64,000 bases of DNA from Carnobacterium pleistocenium FTR1 (GTDB lineage: Bacteria > Bacillota > Bacilli > Lactobacillales > Carnobacteriaceae). The notes below the pieces were generated by a model that saw nothing but the letters and a program-made list of their open reading frames with translations, had not been told where the DNA came from and ran no database searches. Where the stretch lies: positions 1,054,001-1,118,000 of the forward strand of contig NZ_JQLQ01000002.1 in the NCBI RefSeq assembly GCF_000744285.1. Reading direction: 5' to 3'. This document shows positions 53,396-61,479 of the stretch, in pieces; position 1 is the first letter of the stretch; each line of letters starts with the position of its first letter. Both the position numbers and the translations under genes were made by a program.

Positions 53396-54445
53396 ATGCG
53401 TGCAGCAGTATTGTATGATAATAAAGTTATCAAAACAGAAGAAGTAAAGGAAAAATTAGTCCAGAAAGATGAAGTCCGTGTTAAAGTGATGTCTGCTGGT
53501 ATTTGCGGTTCGGATACGCATAAAATGCAAGCAGTATGGAAATACCCACTGCCGGCTGTAATGGGGCATGAATTTTCGGGAGTGATAAGTGAAATCGGCA
53601 CAAATGTAACCGAACACAAAATTGGAGATAGAGTTGCAGTAGCACCGCTGATTCCTTGTCGTAAATGCCTTTACTGTCAAAAAGGGGAATTCTCATTATG
53701 TGAAGATTACACAATGATCGGTTCTCATCGTTATGGAGGATTTGCCGAAAATGTTGTTGTACCTGAAGCAAATGCTCTTCCGATAGGTGATTTAAGTTTT
53801 GAAGAAGGAGCAATGATTGAACCGTTAGCCGTTGCTATGCATGCAGTGCGTGGCATTGAGCCTAAACTAGGGGATACGGTAGTTGTTTTTGGTATTGGAA
53901 CAATTGGATTGCTTGTTGTGCAAGCCTTGCAAGTAGCGGGGGTAAAGGATGTTATCGCAGTTGATATCAGTTCAAAAAAATTAGAAGAAGCAAAATCTTA
54001 TGGTGTCCGCTATACAATCAATTCTTTAGAAGAAAACCTAGAAGAAAAAGTACTCGAATACACAAATGGTTTAGGTGCTGATATTGCTCTTGAATGTGCT
54101 GGATCAAAAATCACACAAGAGCAATGTTTGCGGGTCACAAGTAAACGCGGGAAAATTGGGTACATCGGAATTGCTTATCAAGATGTATTATTGCCTGAAA
54201 AATCATTTGAGAATATTTTTAGACATGAATTAACGATTAAAGGTTTTTGGAATTCTTACAGTGCACCTTTTCCTGGTAAGGAGTGGACCGATGGTATTGA
54301 GTTTGTAGAACAAGGACGGATTAAATTGAAACCAATGGTATCTCACCGCTATTCACTTGATCAAACGAAAGAAGCTTTTGACATGATGCTTGGCAGAAAA
54401 GAAGACTTTAACAAAGTGATTATTCAACCAAATGGAGAGGAGTAA
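53396..54445 (+). CDS. Zinc-dependent polyol-phosphate dehydrogenase (GatD-like)
   Basis: 349 residues of the medium-chain dehydrogenase family. Catalytic zinc ligands are in AGICGSDTHKM and MGHEFSG, structural-zinc cysteines in PCRKCLYCQKGEFSLC, and the Rossmann part is VVVFGIGTIGLL. It is closest in look to galactitol-1-phosphate 5-dehydrogenase. It would oxidise the polyol phosphate delivered by the PTS. The start follows GGAGGG. The second dehydrogenase starts four bases after its stop. Confidence 0.9.
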   Translation: MRAAVLYDNKVIKTEEVKEKLVQKDEVRVKVMSAGICGSDTHKMQAVWKYPLPAVMGHEFSGVISEIGTNVTEHKIGDRVAVAPLIPCRKCLYCQKGEFSLCEDYTMIGSHRYGGFAENVVVPEANALPIGDLSFEEGAMIEPLAVAMHAVRGIEPKLGDTVVVFGIGTIGLLVVQALQVAGVKDVIAVDISSKKLEEAKSYGVRYTINSLEENLEEKVLEYTNGLGADIALECAGSKITQEQCLRVTSKRGKIGYIGIAYQDVLLPEKSFENIFRHELTIKGFWNSYSAPFPGKEWTDGIEFVEQGRIKLKPMVSHRYSLDQTKEAFDMMLGRKEDFNKVIIQPNGEE

Positions 54446-54449
54446 TAAA

Positions 54450-55481
54450 ATGAAAGCAGTTAGAAAGTTAGAACCTGGATACGATAAGATGGAATTACAA
54501 CAAGTGGAAGAACCAAATGTAACCGGTACCCTAGTAAAAATAAAAACGGCGTTTACTGGAATCTGTGGGTCAGATATTCATACCTTTAAAGGTGAATATA
54601 AAAATCCTAAAACTCCAGTAACCTTAGGACATGAATTTTCTGGAACAGTCGTTGAGGTTGGTCCAGAAGTGAAAAAAGTAAAAGTTGGCGATCGTGTAGT
54701 TAGTGAGACAACCTTTGAAACATGTGGGAAATGTCGCTACTGTTTGGAAAAAGATTATAATTTATGTAGCAATCGTCGCGGTATCGGGACGCAACAAGAT
54801 GGCAGTTTTGCTGAATTTTTAGTTTCTAAAGAAGAAAGTGTTCACATCATCCCGGATAATGTAACATTTGAAGCTGCAGCTTTAACAGAACCACTTGCTT
54901 GCTGTGTTCATGCGGCATTAGAGAAAACAACAATTAAAGCTACAGACACTGTTTTAATCGTAGGCCCTGGTCCAATTGGTCTTTTACTTGCACAAGTTGT
55001 AAAAGCGCAAGGTGCAAAAGTCATTATATCAGGAATTACAAAAGACAAACCTCGGTTAGATTTAGCAAAAGAGCTAGGCATTGATGTGGCTGTCGATTCA
55101 ATGACTGAAGATCTTACAAACATTGTTCTAGAGTTAACAGATGGGTATGGAGCAGATAAAGTCTTTGATTGTTCAGGCTTTGCCCCGGCAGTAAACCAAG
55201 CGTTAGCTGTAACAAGCAAAAAAGGAACATTTGTACAAGTTGGATTGTTTGTTGACAAATTCAATAAATTTGATCAAGAGTCAATTATTCAACGAGAAAT
55301 TCAATATGTTGGTAGTCGTTCTCAAAAACCAACGTCTTGGGTCATTGCGTTACAACTGTTGTCTGATGGAAAAATCGATGCAGACAAAATGATCACTAAA
55401 GTAACTGATTTAGACAATTGGCGTGAAGCCTTTGAAGCCGTAATGGGTGGAGACGAAATTAAAGTACTAGTAAAATCATAA
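54450..55481 (+). CDS. Zinc-dependent polyol dehydrogenase (sorbitol dehydrogenase-like)
   Basis: 343 residues, medium-chain dehydrogenase: TGICGSDIHTF, LGHEFSGTVVEVG, structural cysteines TCGKCRYCLEKDYNLC, and LIVGPGPIGLLLAQV. ATG 54450 follows AGAGGAG; the frame opens at 54432 inside the preceding gene. It is clearly diverged from the 53396 protein, which suggests a second substrate or a second step for different pentitol phosphates. Confidence 0.9.
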   Translation: MKAVRKLEPGYDKMELQQVEEPNVTGTLVKIKTAFTGICGSDIHTFKGEYKNPKTPVTLGHEFSGTVVEVGPEVKKVKVGDRVVSETTFETCGKCRYCLEKDYNLCSNRRGIGTQQDGSFAEFLVSKEESVHIIPDNVTFEAAALTEPLACCVHAALEKTTIKATDTVLIVGPGPIGLLLAQVVKAQGAKVIISGITKDKPRLDLAKELGIDVAVDSMTEDLTNIVLELTDGYGADKVFDCSGFAPAVNQALAVTSKKGTFVQVGLFVDKFNKFDQESIIQREIQYVGSRSQKPTSWVIALQLLSDGKIDADKMITKVTDLDNWREAFEAVMGGDEIKVLVKS

Positions 55482-55566
55482 GAATACCACAAGTGGATAT
55501 GCGTAATTATACGCATATCTATTTGTCTATTAAAATTAATCAAACTAAAAGACAGGAGTGGGGAGA

Positions 55567-56016
55567 ATGAAATTAGTTATTGGGAGTGATCATGGTGGTA
55601 AAAGGTTAAAAGATGCTATCGTAGCTCATTTGAAAAATAAGCAAATAGAGATAGAGGATATTGGTCCATTTGATTTAGAAAGTGTTGATTATCCGTCTTA
55701 TGCAAGTGAAGTTGGAACAAGAGTTGCAAAAAAGAAAGCAGACTACGGTATTCTGTGCTGTGGAACAGGAATAGGAATGTCGATTGCAGCAAATAAACTA
55801 AATGGCGTTCGTGCATCAGTTGTATCCGATTGTTTTTCAGCTGAAGCTACTAAAGCACACAATAATAGTAATGTACTTTGTTTAGGAGAACGCGTAATTG
55901 GTGAAGGATTAGCTTTGAAGATCGTTGACACTTGGTTAGCAACTGAATTTGAAGGTGGAGAACGACATGCAAGAAGACTGAAAAAAGTAGCAGAATTAGA
56001 GCAAATCAATAACTAA
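55567..56016 (+). CDS. rpiB: RpiB/LacAB-family sugar-phosphate isomerase
   Basis: 149 residues: MKLVIGSDHGGKRLKDAI at the N-terminus and the active-site LCCGTGIGMSIAANK at about residues 64-78, as in RpiB. It interconverts ribose-5-phosphate and ribulose-5-phosphate, or related aldose/ketose phosphates. ATG 55567 follows GGAGTGGGGAG. As a single subunit it is more likely RpiB than half of a LacAB pair. Confidence 0.88.
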   Translation: MKLVIGSDHGGKRLKDAIVAHLKNKQIEIEDIGPFDLESVDYPSYASEVGTRVAKKKADYGILCCGTGIGMSIAANKLNGVRASVVSDCFSAEATKAHNNSNVLCLGERVIGEGLALKIVDTWLATEFEGGERHARRLKKVAELEQINN

Positions 56017-56033
56017 TAAAAAGAGGTGTTGGA

Positions 56034-56684
56034 ATGTATCTAGATACGGCAAATACTGAATTGATCAAGAAATATATACTGTTTGATTGGGTAACAGGAG
56101 TAACAACGAATCCAACTTTATTAAAGACGGAATCAACTCAAAAAAGAATTGAAAGCATTCAAGAAATTCTTGCGATTATTAAAGAACGTCAATTGTTCGT
56201 CCAGATTGCAGGAGAAACGGTACAAGAATTAATCGAAGATGCAGAAACTATTTTAGCTTTAGAAGATGATCGAGTTGCTTTGAAAATCGCTGCAGATGAG
56301 GATGGCTTCAAAGCTATTCAAAGTATCAAGAATCGTTATCCAAAAGTTATTATTTTGGCGACCGCTATTTTTTCAGTCGAGCAAGCTTATCTTGCTGGTT
56401 TAGCTGGCTGTGATTGGGTAGCACCTTATGTTAATCGAATGGAAAATCAAAGTTTGGATGGCATAGAAATCATTTCTAAAATTGCTGAAGTATACGCAAA
56501 CCAACGAATAAAAACAAAGATCTTAGGAGCAAGTTACAAAAATACTTCTCAAGTTATCAATAGTTTATTAGCGGGTGCGGATGATGTTACGATCCCAACA
56601 GCGCTAATTGAAGTGATGATGAAAAATAAGTTAGCTGCGGATAGTATTCAAGTTTTTAATCAACATGCGGCTGAAAAGGAGTAA
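56034..56684 (+). CDS. Transaldolase-like protein (FSA/TalC type)
   Basis: 216 residues of the short transaldolase family: MYLDTANTELI, VTGVTTNPTLL, and the Schiff-base lysine Lys84 in RVALKIAADEDG, with a late GADDVTIPTALIEVM. It shifts three-carbon units between sugar phosphates, or acts as a fructose-6-phosphate aldolase. It starts 17 bases after rpiB. Confidence 0.88.
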   Translation: MYLDTANTELIKKYILFDWVTGVTTNPTLLKTESTQKRIESIQEILAIIKERQLFVQIAGETVQELIEDAETILALEDDRVALKIAADEDGFKAIQSIKNRYPKVIILATAIFSVEQAYLAGLAGCDWVAPYVNRMENQSLDGIEIISKIAEVYANQRIKTKILGASYKNTSQVINSLLAGADDVTIPTALIEVMMKNKLAADSIQVFNQHAAEKE

Positions 56685-56691
56685 ATTTAAA

Positions 56692-57369
56692 ATGACGTAT
56701 ATGGCGGCTTCTCTAATGTGCGGTGACCAGCTTCATATTGGTGATGAACTCGACAAATTAGAAAAAGCTAATTGTGATCTGCTACATTTAGATGTTATGG
56801 ACGGAATATATGTGAATAATTTAGCATTAGGACCTGAATGGATAGACGCTGTAAAAAAAACGACAACGATACCTATAGATATTCATTTAGCAACGATCGA
56901 TCCGATTAAATATATCGACATGTTTGCTCCTCTTCAACCTGAATTTCTATCCTTTCATGTAGAAGAAGCAAGGAATGTTGCAGAAACGATTGCTAAAATT
57001 AAAAGCTATGGAATAAAACCTTCTATTGCGTTGAATCCTGAGACGCCGCTTTCTGCTATTATGCCATTTTTAGATGATGTCGAAATGGTTTTAATGATGA
57101 CTGTAAATCCAGGTTTTTCAGGTCAAAAATTTAATAAAAAGGTACTTAAAAAAATTGAAGAGCTGAGTGAATTACTATTGGGACAAGCGCATCGACCTTT
57201 AATAGAGGTTGACGGCAATATTAAATCGGAAACGATTGAATGGATGAATCATGCTCAACCCGATATTTTTGTATTAGGAACATCTGCATTATTTCATGAA
57301 AATGATAATGAAAGCTATGGCACACGTATGAGCAAGCTGCGTCAACAAATTGAACGCTATAAAGCTTAA
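56692..57369 (+). CDS. Ribulose/allulose-phosphate 3-epimerase family (copy 1, diverged)
   Basis: 225 residues with the RPE TIM barrel: CDLLHLDVMDGIYVNN, IPIDIHLATIDPIKYIDMF, LMMTVNPGFSGQKF and IEVDGNIKSETI. Unlike true Rpe it starts AASLMCGDQLHIGDELD. It may epimerise a different ketose phosphate, as AlsE does for allulose-6P. ATG 56692 follows AAGGAG, which overlaps the end of the transaldolase gene. Confidence 0.85.
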   Translation: MTYMAASLMCGDQLHIGDELDKLEKANCDLLHLDVMDGIYVNNLALGPEWIDAVKKTTTIPIDIHLATIDPIKYIDMFAPLQPEFLSFHVEEARNVAETIAKIKSYGIKPSIALNPETPLSAIMPFLDDVEMVLMMTVNPGFSGQKFNKKVLKKIEELSELLLGQAHRPLIEVDGNIKSETIEWMNHAQPDIFVLGTSALFHENDNESYGTRMSKLRQQIERYKA

Positions 57370-57387
57370 CGAAAGGAAGATAAAACA

Positions 57388-58035
57388 ATGACAATTATTG
57401 CCACTTCAATCCTCTCTGCTGATTATATGAACTTAGGAGCGGAACTAGAATCTATTGAAAAAGCTGGAGTAGATTACTTACATTTTGACGTTATGGATGG
57501 ACATTTTGTACCTAATTTGACATTCGGGCCAGAGATGGTTGCACAAATGAATAAAAAAACTCGATTACCACTAGATGTTCATTTAATGATTGAAAAACCA
57601 GAACAAAGCATCGCTCAATATGCTAAAGCAGGTGCAATGATCATTACAGTTCATTATGAAGCGTGTACTGATTTAAAAAAAGTTGTAAATTTAATTAAAG
57701 AAAATGGCTGTAAAGCAGGAGTTGTGATCAATCCCGATACTCCGGCAGAAAAGATCAAAGAATTTTTACCGGATGTTAGTATGGTGCTACAAATGACAGT
57801 AAAACCAGGGTTTGGTGGACAAAAGTTTATTGATTCCACACTAAATAACATTAAAAAATTGACTAAATGGAGAGAAGAAGAAGGCTATGACTTTTTGATT
57901 GAAGTTGATGGTGGGATAAATAAAGATACTGCAGCAGTCTGTGTTGAAAATGGAGTAGATGTATTAGTAGTTGGTTCTTATTTTATTGATTCACCAGATA
58001 GAGTTAAATTAGTAGAGGAACTTCATTCTCTATAA
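57388..58035 (+). CDS. rpe: Ribulose-phosphate 3-epimerase (copy 2)
   Basis: 215 residues, typical Rpe: ATSILSADYMNLGAEL, DYLHFDVMDGHFVPNLTFGP, LPLDVHLMIEKPEQ, MTVKPGFGGQKFI and LIEVDGGINKDTA. Metal ligands are the His/Asp pairs in FDVMDGHF and LDVHLM. It converts ribulose-5-phosphate to xylulose-5-phosphate. It is the last gene of the pentitol operon, 18 bases after its paralog. Confidence 0.92.
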   Translation: MTIIATSILSADYMNLGAELESIEKAGVDYLHFDVMDGHFVPNLTFGPEMVAQMNKKTRLPLDVHLMIEKPEQSIAQYAKAGAMIITVHYEACTDLKKVVNLIKENGCKAGVVINPDTPAEKIKEFLPDVSMVLQMTVKPGFGGQKFIDSTLNNIKKLTKWREEEGYDFLIEVDGGINKDTAAVCVENGVDVLVVGSYFIDSPDRVKLVEELHSL

Positions 58036-58076
58036 TTTATTAAAAATTTTGTTGATATTGTGGCTGTTTCAAAAAA

Positions 58077-58113
58077 AATTTCTTCTGGAATAGACGGGTT
58101 TGCTTGTGGAGCA
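58077..58113. repeat. Palindromic element, copy 5 (single terminal arm)
   Basis: AAATTTCTTCTGGAATAGAC followed by GGGTTTGCTTGTGGAGC matches the inverted right end of the 36057 element. Only this arm remains. Confidence 0.55.
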
Positions 58114-58170
58114 ATGAGATTTTGAATAAGTTATTTAGCACCACTAAAAATTATAAATCCTATATTTTAT

Positions 58171-58201
58171 AAGAGCTCGAGTGACTTGGGCTCTTTTTTA
58201 T
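58171..58201 (+). terminator. Terminator of the pentitol operon
   Basis: AAGAGCTCGAG and CTTGGGCTCTT pair around TGA, followed by TTTTTT. Confidence 0.85.
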
Positions 58202-58238
58202 TGGGTATATTTACTACGAGTAAAGGGGAGATATAGAA

Positions 58239-58988
58239 ATGAAACAAAAAATTGTCGTTATTACCGGGTCCGCAAAAGGTATTGGCAAAAGCATTGCTGA
58301 AAAGTTTATAGCTAAAGGGGCTTATGTCGTTTTATTAGATTATGATAAAGAAGCGGGTGAAGCGACGGAGAAGTCAATGCAAGAGTCCGGTGGCAATGCT
58401 TTGTTTATTCAAACGGATGTTTCAAATTATCACTCTTTACAAGCAGCAAGAAAAACAATTTATGACAAGCTTGGAGAAATTGATATTTTAATTGTCAATG
58501 CTGGTATAAGCTATTTGCATTCTCTAAAAGACATTAGTGTGGAAGAATGGGATAGGGTCATTAAAATCAATCTAAGTGGTTCTTTTTATACTATAAAAGT
58601 CTTTTATGAAGATTTTTCTAAAAAATCTGCTATTGATGAAGGCAAAATTATTTTTATTTCTTCAGGTTCTGCTATCACAGGTACTGGTGGAGGAGCTCAT
58701 TATGCAGCGTCAAAAGCTGGTCAACATGGTTTGATGCGTAATTTAGTTAAAGAGTTTGGACACAATGGAGTGAACGTCAATGCGATTGCGCCAAGGGTAA
58801 TTCAAACAGATATGTTAGCTAAACTGTATCCAACGGCTAATAGTAAAGAAGAACTAATAAAAAAGATACCGATAGGCCGTATTGGAAATCCAGAAGATAT
58901 CGCTAACTTAGCAGTCTTTTTAGCTAGCTCCGAAAGTTCGTATATTCATGGTCAAATCATTTTATCAGATGGTGGAAGAACCTACTAG
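58239..58988 (+). CDS. Short-chain dehydrogenase/reductase
   Basis: 249 residues of the classical SDR family: nucleotide motif ITGSAKGIGKSIAE, NAGIS, catalytic ISSGSAITGTGGGAHYAASKAG (Ser...YxxxK), then a C-terminal HGQIILSDGG. Such enzymes oxidise polyols, sorbitol-6-phosphate or 3-hydroxyacyl groups; the substrate cannot be set from sequence. It has its own start after AAAGGGGAG. It is convergent with the glucitol PTS genes, so it might supply the polyol-phosphate dehydrogenase that this PTS cluster lacks (inference). Confidence 0.85.
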   Translation: MKQKIVVITGSAKGIGKSIAEKFIAKGAYVVLLDYDKEAGEATEKSMQESGGNALFIQTDVSNYHSLQAARKTIYDKLGEIDILIVNAGISYLHSLKDISVEEWDRVIKINLSGSFYTIKVFYEDFSKKSAIDEGKIIFISSGSAITGTGGGAHYAASKAGQHGLMRNLVKEFGHNGVNVNAIAPRVIQTDMLAKLYPTANSKEELIKKIPIGRIGNPEDIANLAVFLASSESSYIHGQIILSDGGRTY

Positions 58989-59018
58989 CGGTAAGATTAG
59001 AAGAAAAATCAACAAAAT

Positions 59019-59107
59019 AAAAAAGCTGATTAACGGAGAGAAATAATTACCGAAACTTTTCGTTGATCAACGAAAAGTTTCGGTAATTAACGTTAATGAG
59101 CTTTTTT
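59019..59107. terminator. Bidirectional terminator enclosing a 44-bp perfect palindrome
   Basis: An outer 17-bp stem (59019-59035 with 59091-59107, one mismatch; A run and T run ends) surrounds a loopless perfect palindrome at 59045-59088, arms 22 bp each. It separates the convergent SDR and SrlE-like genes. Confidence 0.85.
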
Positions 59108-59115
59108 TTATAAGT

Positions 59116-60102
59116 TTAATAAAGTCCAAAACTAGCTAACCATGCAAGCAATACGGCTGCTGGTCCTGTAATCATTCTAGAGAAGAGGACAGCTGGAACA
59201 CCCACTTCAACTGTGTAAGGTTCAGCATCAGCAAGAGTTAAACCAACGGGTATAAAGTCTGCACCAGCTTGAGCATTGATTGCAAAGAGGGCCGGTAATG
59301 CTAGAGCAGGTGCAATATTTCCATTGCCGATTTCAACTCCTAACAATACTCCAACAACTTGAGCAATTACTGCCCCAGGTCCTAATACTGGAGAGAGAAT
59401 CGGAATGGAACAAATAAGTGCCAAAACAAGCATTCCGACAACATTTCCAGCAAGTGGTTTAACGGCTGTGGCAATTAAATCCCCAATACCTGTGTAAGTG
59501 ATCAAACCAACCAACATACTAACGAATGCCATGAAAGGAAGAATGTTTTTAATAACCATATCGATCGTGTCACGTCCAGCTTGATAAAAAATACCAACTA
59601 CACCACCAATTCCACGACCTAGACGTGTAACTATGCTTCCTTTAGCAGGTTCAGGCTGGTCATGTACGGAAGAAATCTTTTTCTCATCTTCTTTATATGG
59701 AACTCGCATGTCCTCTATTGTTTCTGAACCGGTAGAGTCACTTATCGAAATTTGTTTGACGGTAACACCAGATACATAAATATCTTCAACAATATATTTT
59801 GCTAACGGTCCTGAAGGAGTAGTAGCGTGAAGATTTAACGTCATAACACCTAGTTTTGGATAAACACCAGCACGAGCAGTTCCTCCACAATCGACTACAG
59901 CACAAATCATTTCTTCAGGAGCAACTTTTTCTTTAAAGCCATCTTTAGCTTGTACGCCCAACTCATCAGCGATTTTTTGAGCTACAGGATGGATGCCGCC
60001 TCCAGTTATAGAAGCAACAATTTTTCTTGATTCAGTTTCTTTTAAAATTAGGGGTCCTCCCCAACCATTTGGTCCTTTAACTACTTTAACGGATTGACTC
60101 AT
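59116..60102 (-). CDS. srlE: PTS glucitol/sorbitol-type EIIB
   Basis: 328 residues: a cytosolic EIIB half with [19 protein letters not shown] (phosphocysteine Cys72), a linker, then a membrane half (about 170-328) with [16 protein letters not shown] and the [19 protein letters not shown] region. This is the GutE/SrlE plan, in which IIB carries part of the channel. It pairs with the IIC at 60125 and the IIA at 62820. It is the last of three minus-strand genes (SrlM-like, IIC, IIB). Confidence 0.93.
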   Translation of the reverse strand: MSQSVKVVKGPNGWGGPLILKETESRKIVASITGGGIHPVAQKIADELGVQAKDGFKEKVAPEEMICAVVDCGGTARAGVYPKLGVMTLNLHATTPSGPLAKYIVEDIYVSGVTVKQISISDSTGSETIEDMRVPYKEDEKKISSVHDQPEPAKGSIVTRLGRGIGGVVGIFYQAGRDTIDMVIKNILPFMAFVSMLVGLITYTGIGDLIATAVKPLAGNVVGMLVLALICSIPILSPVLGPGAVIAQVVGVLLGVEIGNGNIAPALALPALFAINAQAGADFIPVGLTLADAEPYTVEVGVPAVLFSRMITGPAAVLLAWLASFGLY

Positions 60103-60124
60103 TGATAAACCCTCCTATTCATAT

Positions 60125-60664
60125 TTAAGCTTTAACTGATGAAGTTGCTCTATCTTCTTTCCACATAGCTTTCGTGATAAGTTCGGTAACAATTCCTCTT
60201 AATAAAATTACTACAAGTCCAACTAAGAAGTAACGAACAGCTAGCGGTGTAATGGAAAGACCTAATGTTGTGAGTCCAGAAGATATACCGGTCCAAACAA
60301 ATAATTCACCAGCATTCGCATGGGGAAATAGTCCCGTGATCGGGTGAACAAAAGAAACGGCTGAATCATAAAAAGCAGGTTTTTGTTTTTCTGGTAAAAA
60401 ACGTCCAAATGAGTAACACATCGGGTTGGTTAAGAAGAAAACAGCTAGTAGAGGGAAAAGGGTGTAGCGTAAGATGAAACTTTTAGTGGTTTTTTGAGCG
60501 AAATTCGTTACTCTTTCCTCTCCTATAATGGCCACTAAGGCATTTACAAAAGTTAACAAAACAATCAAAGCAGGTAGAATACCAACAATTAATCCAACTA
60601 GGTTTTGGCCTCCAGCATTAAAAATACCTGAAAAACCTTCAGCAAGTCTAACCAAAAAATCCAT
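60125..60664 (-). CDS. srlA: PTS glucitol/sorbitol-type EIIC
   Basis: 179 residues, four or more membrane helices, matching SrlA/GutA: LAEGFSGIFNAGGQNLVG, TNPMCYSFGRFLPEKQKPAFYD, HPITGLFPHANAGELFVW. It forms the channel with SrlE. The start follows AGGAGGAAAT on the minus strand, 26 bases after the GutM-like gene. Confidence 0.93.
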   Translation of the reverse strand: MDFLVRLAEGFSGIFNAGGQNLVGLIVGILPALIVLLTFVNALVAIIGEERVTNFAQKTTKSFILRYTLFPLLAVFFLTNPMCYSFGRFLPEKQKPAFYDSAVSFVHPITGLFPHANAGELFVWTGISSGLTTLGLSITPLAVRYFLVGLVVILLRGIVTELITKAMWKEDRATSSVKA

Positions 60665-60690
60665 TTTATTTCCTCCTTATAGTATCTTTT

Positions 60691-61095
60691 TTATGAAAAA
60701 GTTAGCTCGTTTAAATTTCCTTTTCTCCTTTCTGAGTTTATAAAGGTCAATGCTTCTAATATAGCTCTTTTTTGGGTCTTTTTAAAAGAGGTAAGAGATA
60801 AAGAGCTAACAGATTGACCAATTATTTTTTTGTCAGGTTTAAAACGGGCAAAAACAGTGATTCCAGACATTTTACGAAGATCAATAATGATACCTTCTTC
60901 ATTAGTAACGACAATCATAACGGTTCCGGGTCCAAAATTAAATTTTGTTCGTGCAATACCAACTCCTAGATGCCCCGACTTATATTGTTTCATTTCTCCA
61001 ATCACACGATTGTAATCTTTTGTTTGTCTAATAGATAAATAGAATTGCATTAACCAGAAGCTGACCAACAAAATTATTAACCCTGAATATTGCAA
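60691..61095 (-). CDS. GutM/SrlM-like protein
   Basis: 134 residues: one N-terminal membrane helix (LIILLVSFWLMQFYLSI), then a cytosolic part with GHLGVGIARTKFNFGPGTVMIVV, as in GutM/SrlM, the accessory activator of the E. coli glucitol operon. It is the first gene of the minus-strand glucitol group, after GGAGGAGAAT. Confidence 0.88.
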   Translation of the reverse strand: MQYSGLIILLVSFWLMQFYLSIRQTKDYNRVIGEMKQYKSGHLGVGIARTKFNFGPGTVMIVVTNEEGIIIDLRKMSGITVFARFKPDKKIIGQSVSSLSLTSFKKTQKRAILEALTFINSERRKGNLNELTFS

Positions 61096-61140
61096 ATGGA
61101 TTCTCCTCCTTTTTTTATTTCTATTAACCTTACCATAATG

Positions 61141-61154
61141 ATAAAACGCTTACA
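61141..61154 (-). promoter_or_regulatory. cre-like site before the GutM-like gene
   Basis: ATAAAACGCTTACA matches TGAAAACGCTTTCA at 11 of 14 positions, upstream of the minus-strand glucitol genes. Confidence 0.45.
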
Positions 61155-61156
61155 TT

Positions 61157-61215
61157 CATATGTCAAATTTTTATTGACATATGATAACAACTTTCACATA
61201 TGTCATAAATGTGAA
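61157..61215. promoter_or_regulatory. Cluster of CATATGTCA operator-like motifs
   Basis: Three copies of the 9-mer: CATATGTCA (61157-61165), TGACATATG (61175-61183), CATATGTCA (61197-61205). A longer inverted pair TTCACAT/ATGTGAA spans 61193-61215. A fourth 9-mer, TGACATATG, lies at 61407-61415 before the forward genes. Likely binding sites for the SorC regulator at 63212 (inference). Confidence 0.6.
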
Positions 61216-61350
61216 GTTAAAAACAATCTTTTAGAATTAGACTAGTTATTAAGCATCCATTATTTTAGCTAAAAAGATTTTGTTATGTGAACAAACTAAG
61301 TATCTAATGGAAAAGGTTAAAATAGTAAGAGATAAGTTATTTTTAATTAT

Positions 61351-61379
61351 TTGACAACGCTTTCGTAAACGGTTAACAT
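61351..61379 (+). promoter_or_regulatory. Promoter with cre-like overlap for the SAF-oxidoreductase operon
   Basis: -35 TTGACA (61351-61356), 17-bp spacer, -10 TAACAT (61374-61379). TGACAACGCTTTCG (61352-61365) matches cre at 12 of 14 positions and overlaps the -35. The 384-base gap 61096-61479 thus holds divergent control regions and no gene. Confidence 0.55.
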
Positions 61380-61406
61380 TAAGAATGTAAATTAAGTTAC
61401 TGCCTT

Positions 61407-61415
61407 TGACATATG
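61407..61415 (+). promoter_or_regulatory. Fourth CATATGTCA motif
   Basis: TGACATATG between the -10 box and the start of the 61480 gene, an operator position. Confidence 0.5.
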
Positions 61416-61479
61416 TTCCAAACAGGAAATGGGTCAAAGTAGCAGCGTCAAAATAAAAATAGGAAAGAGATGGTTTGGA

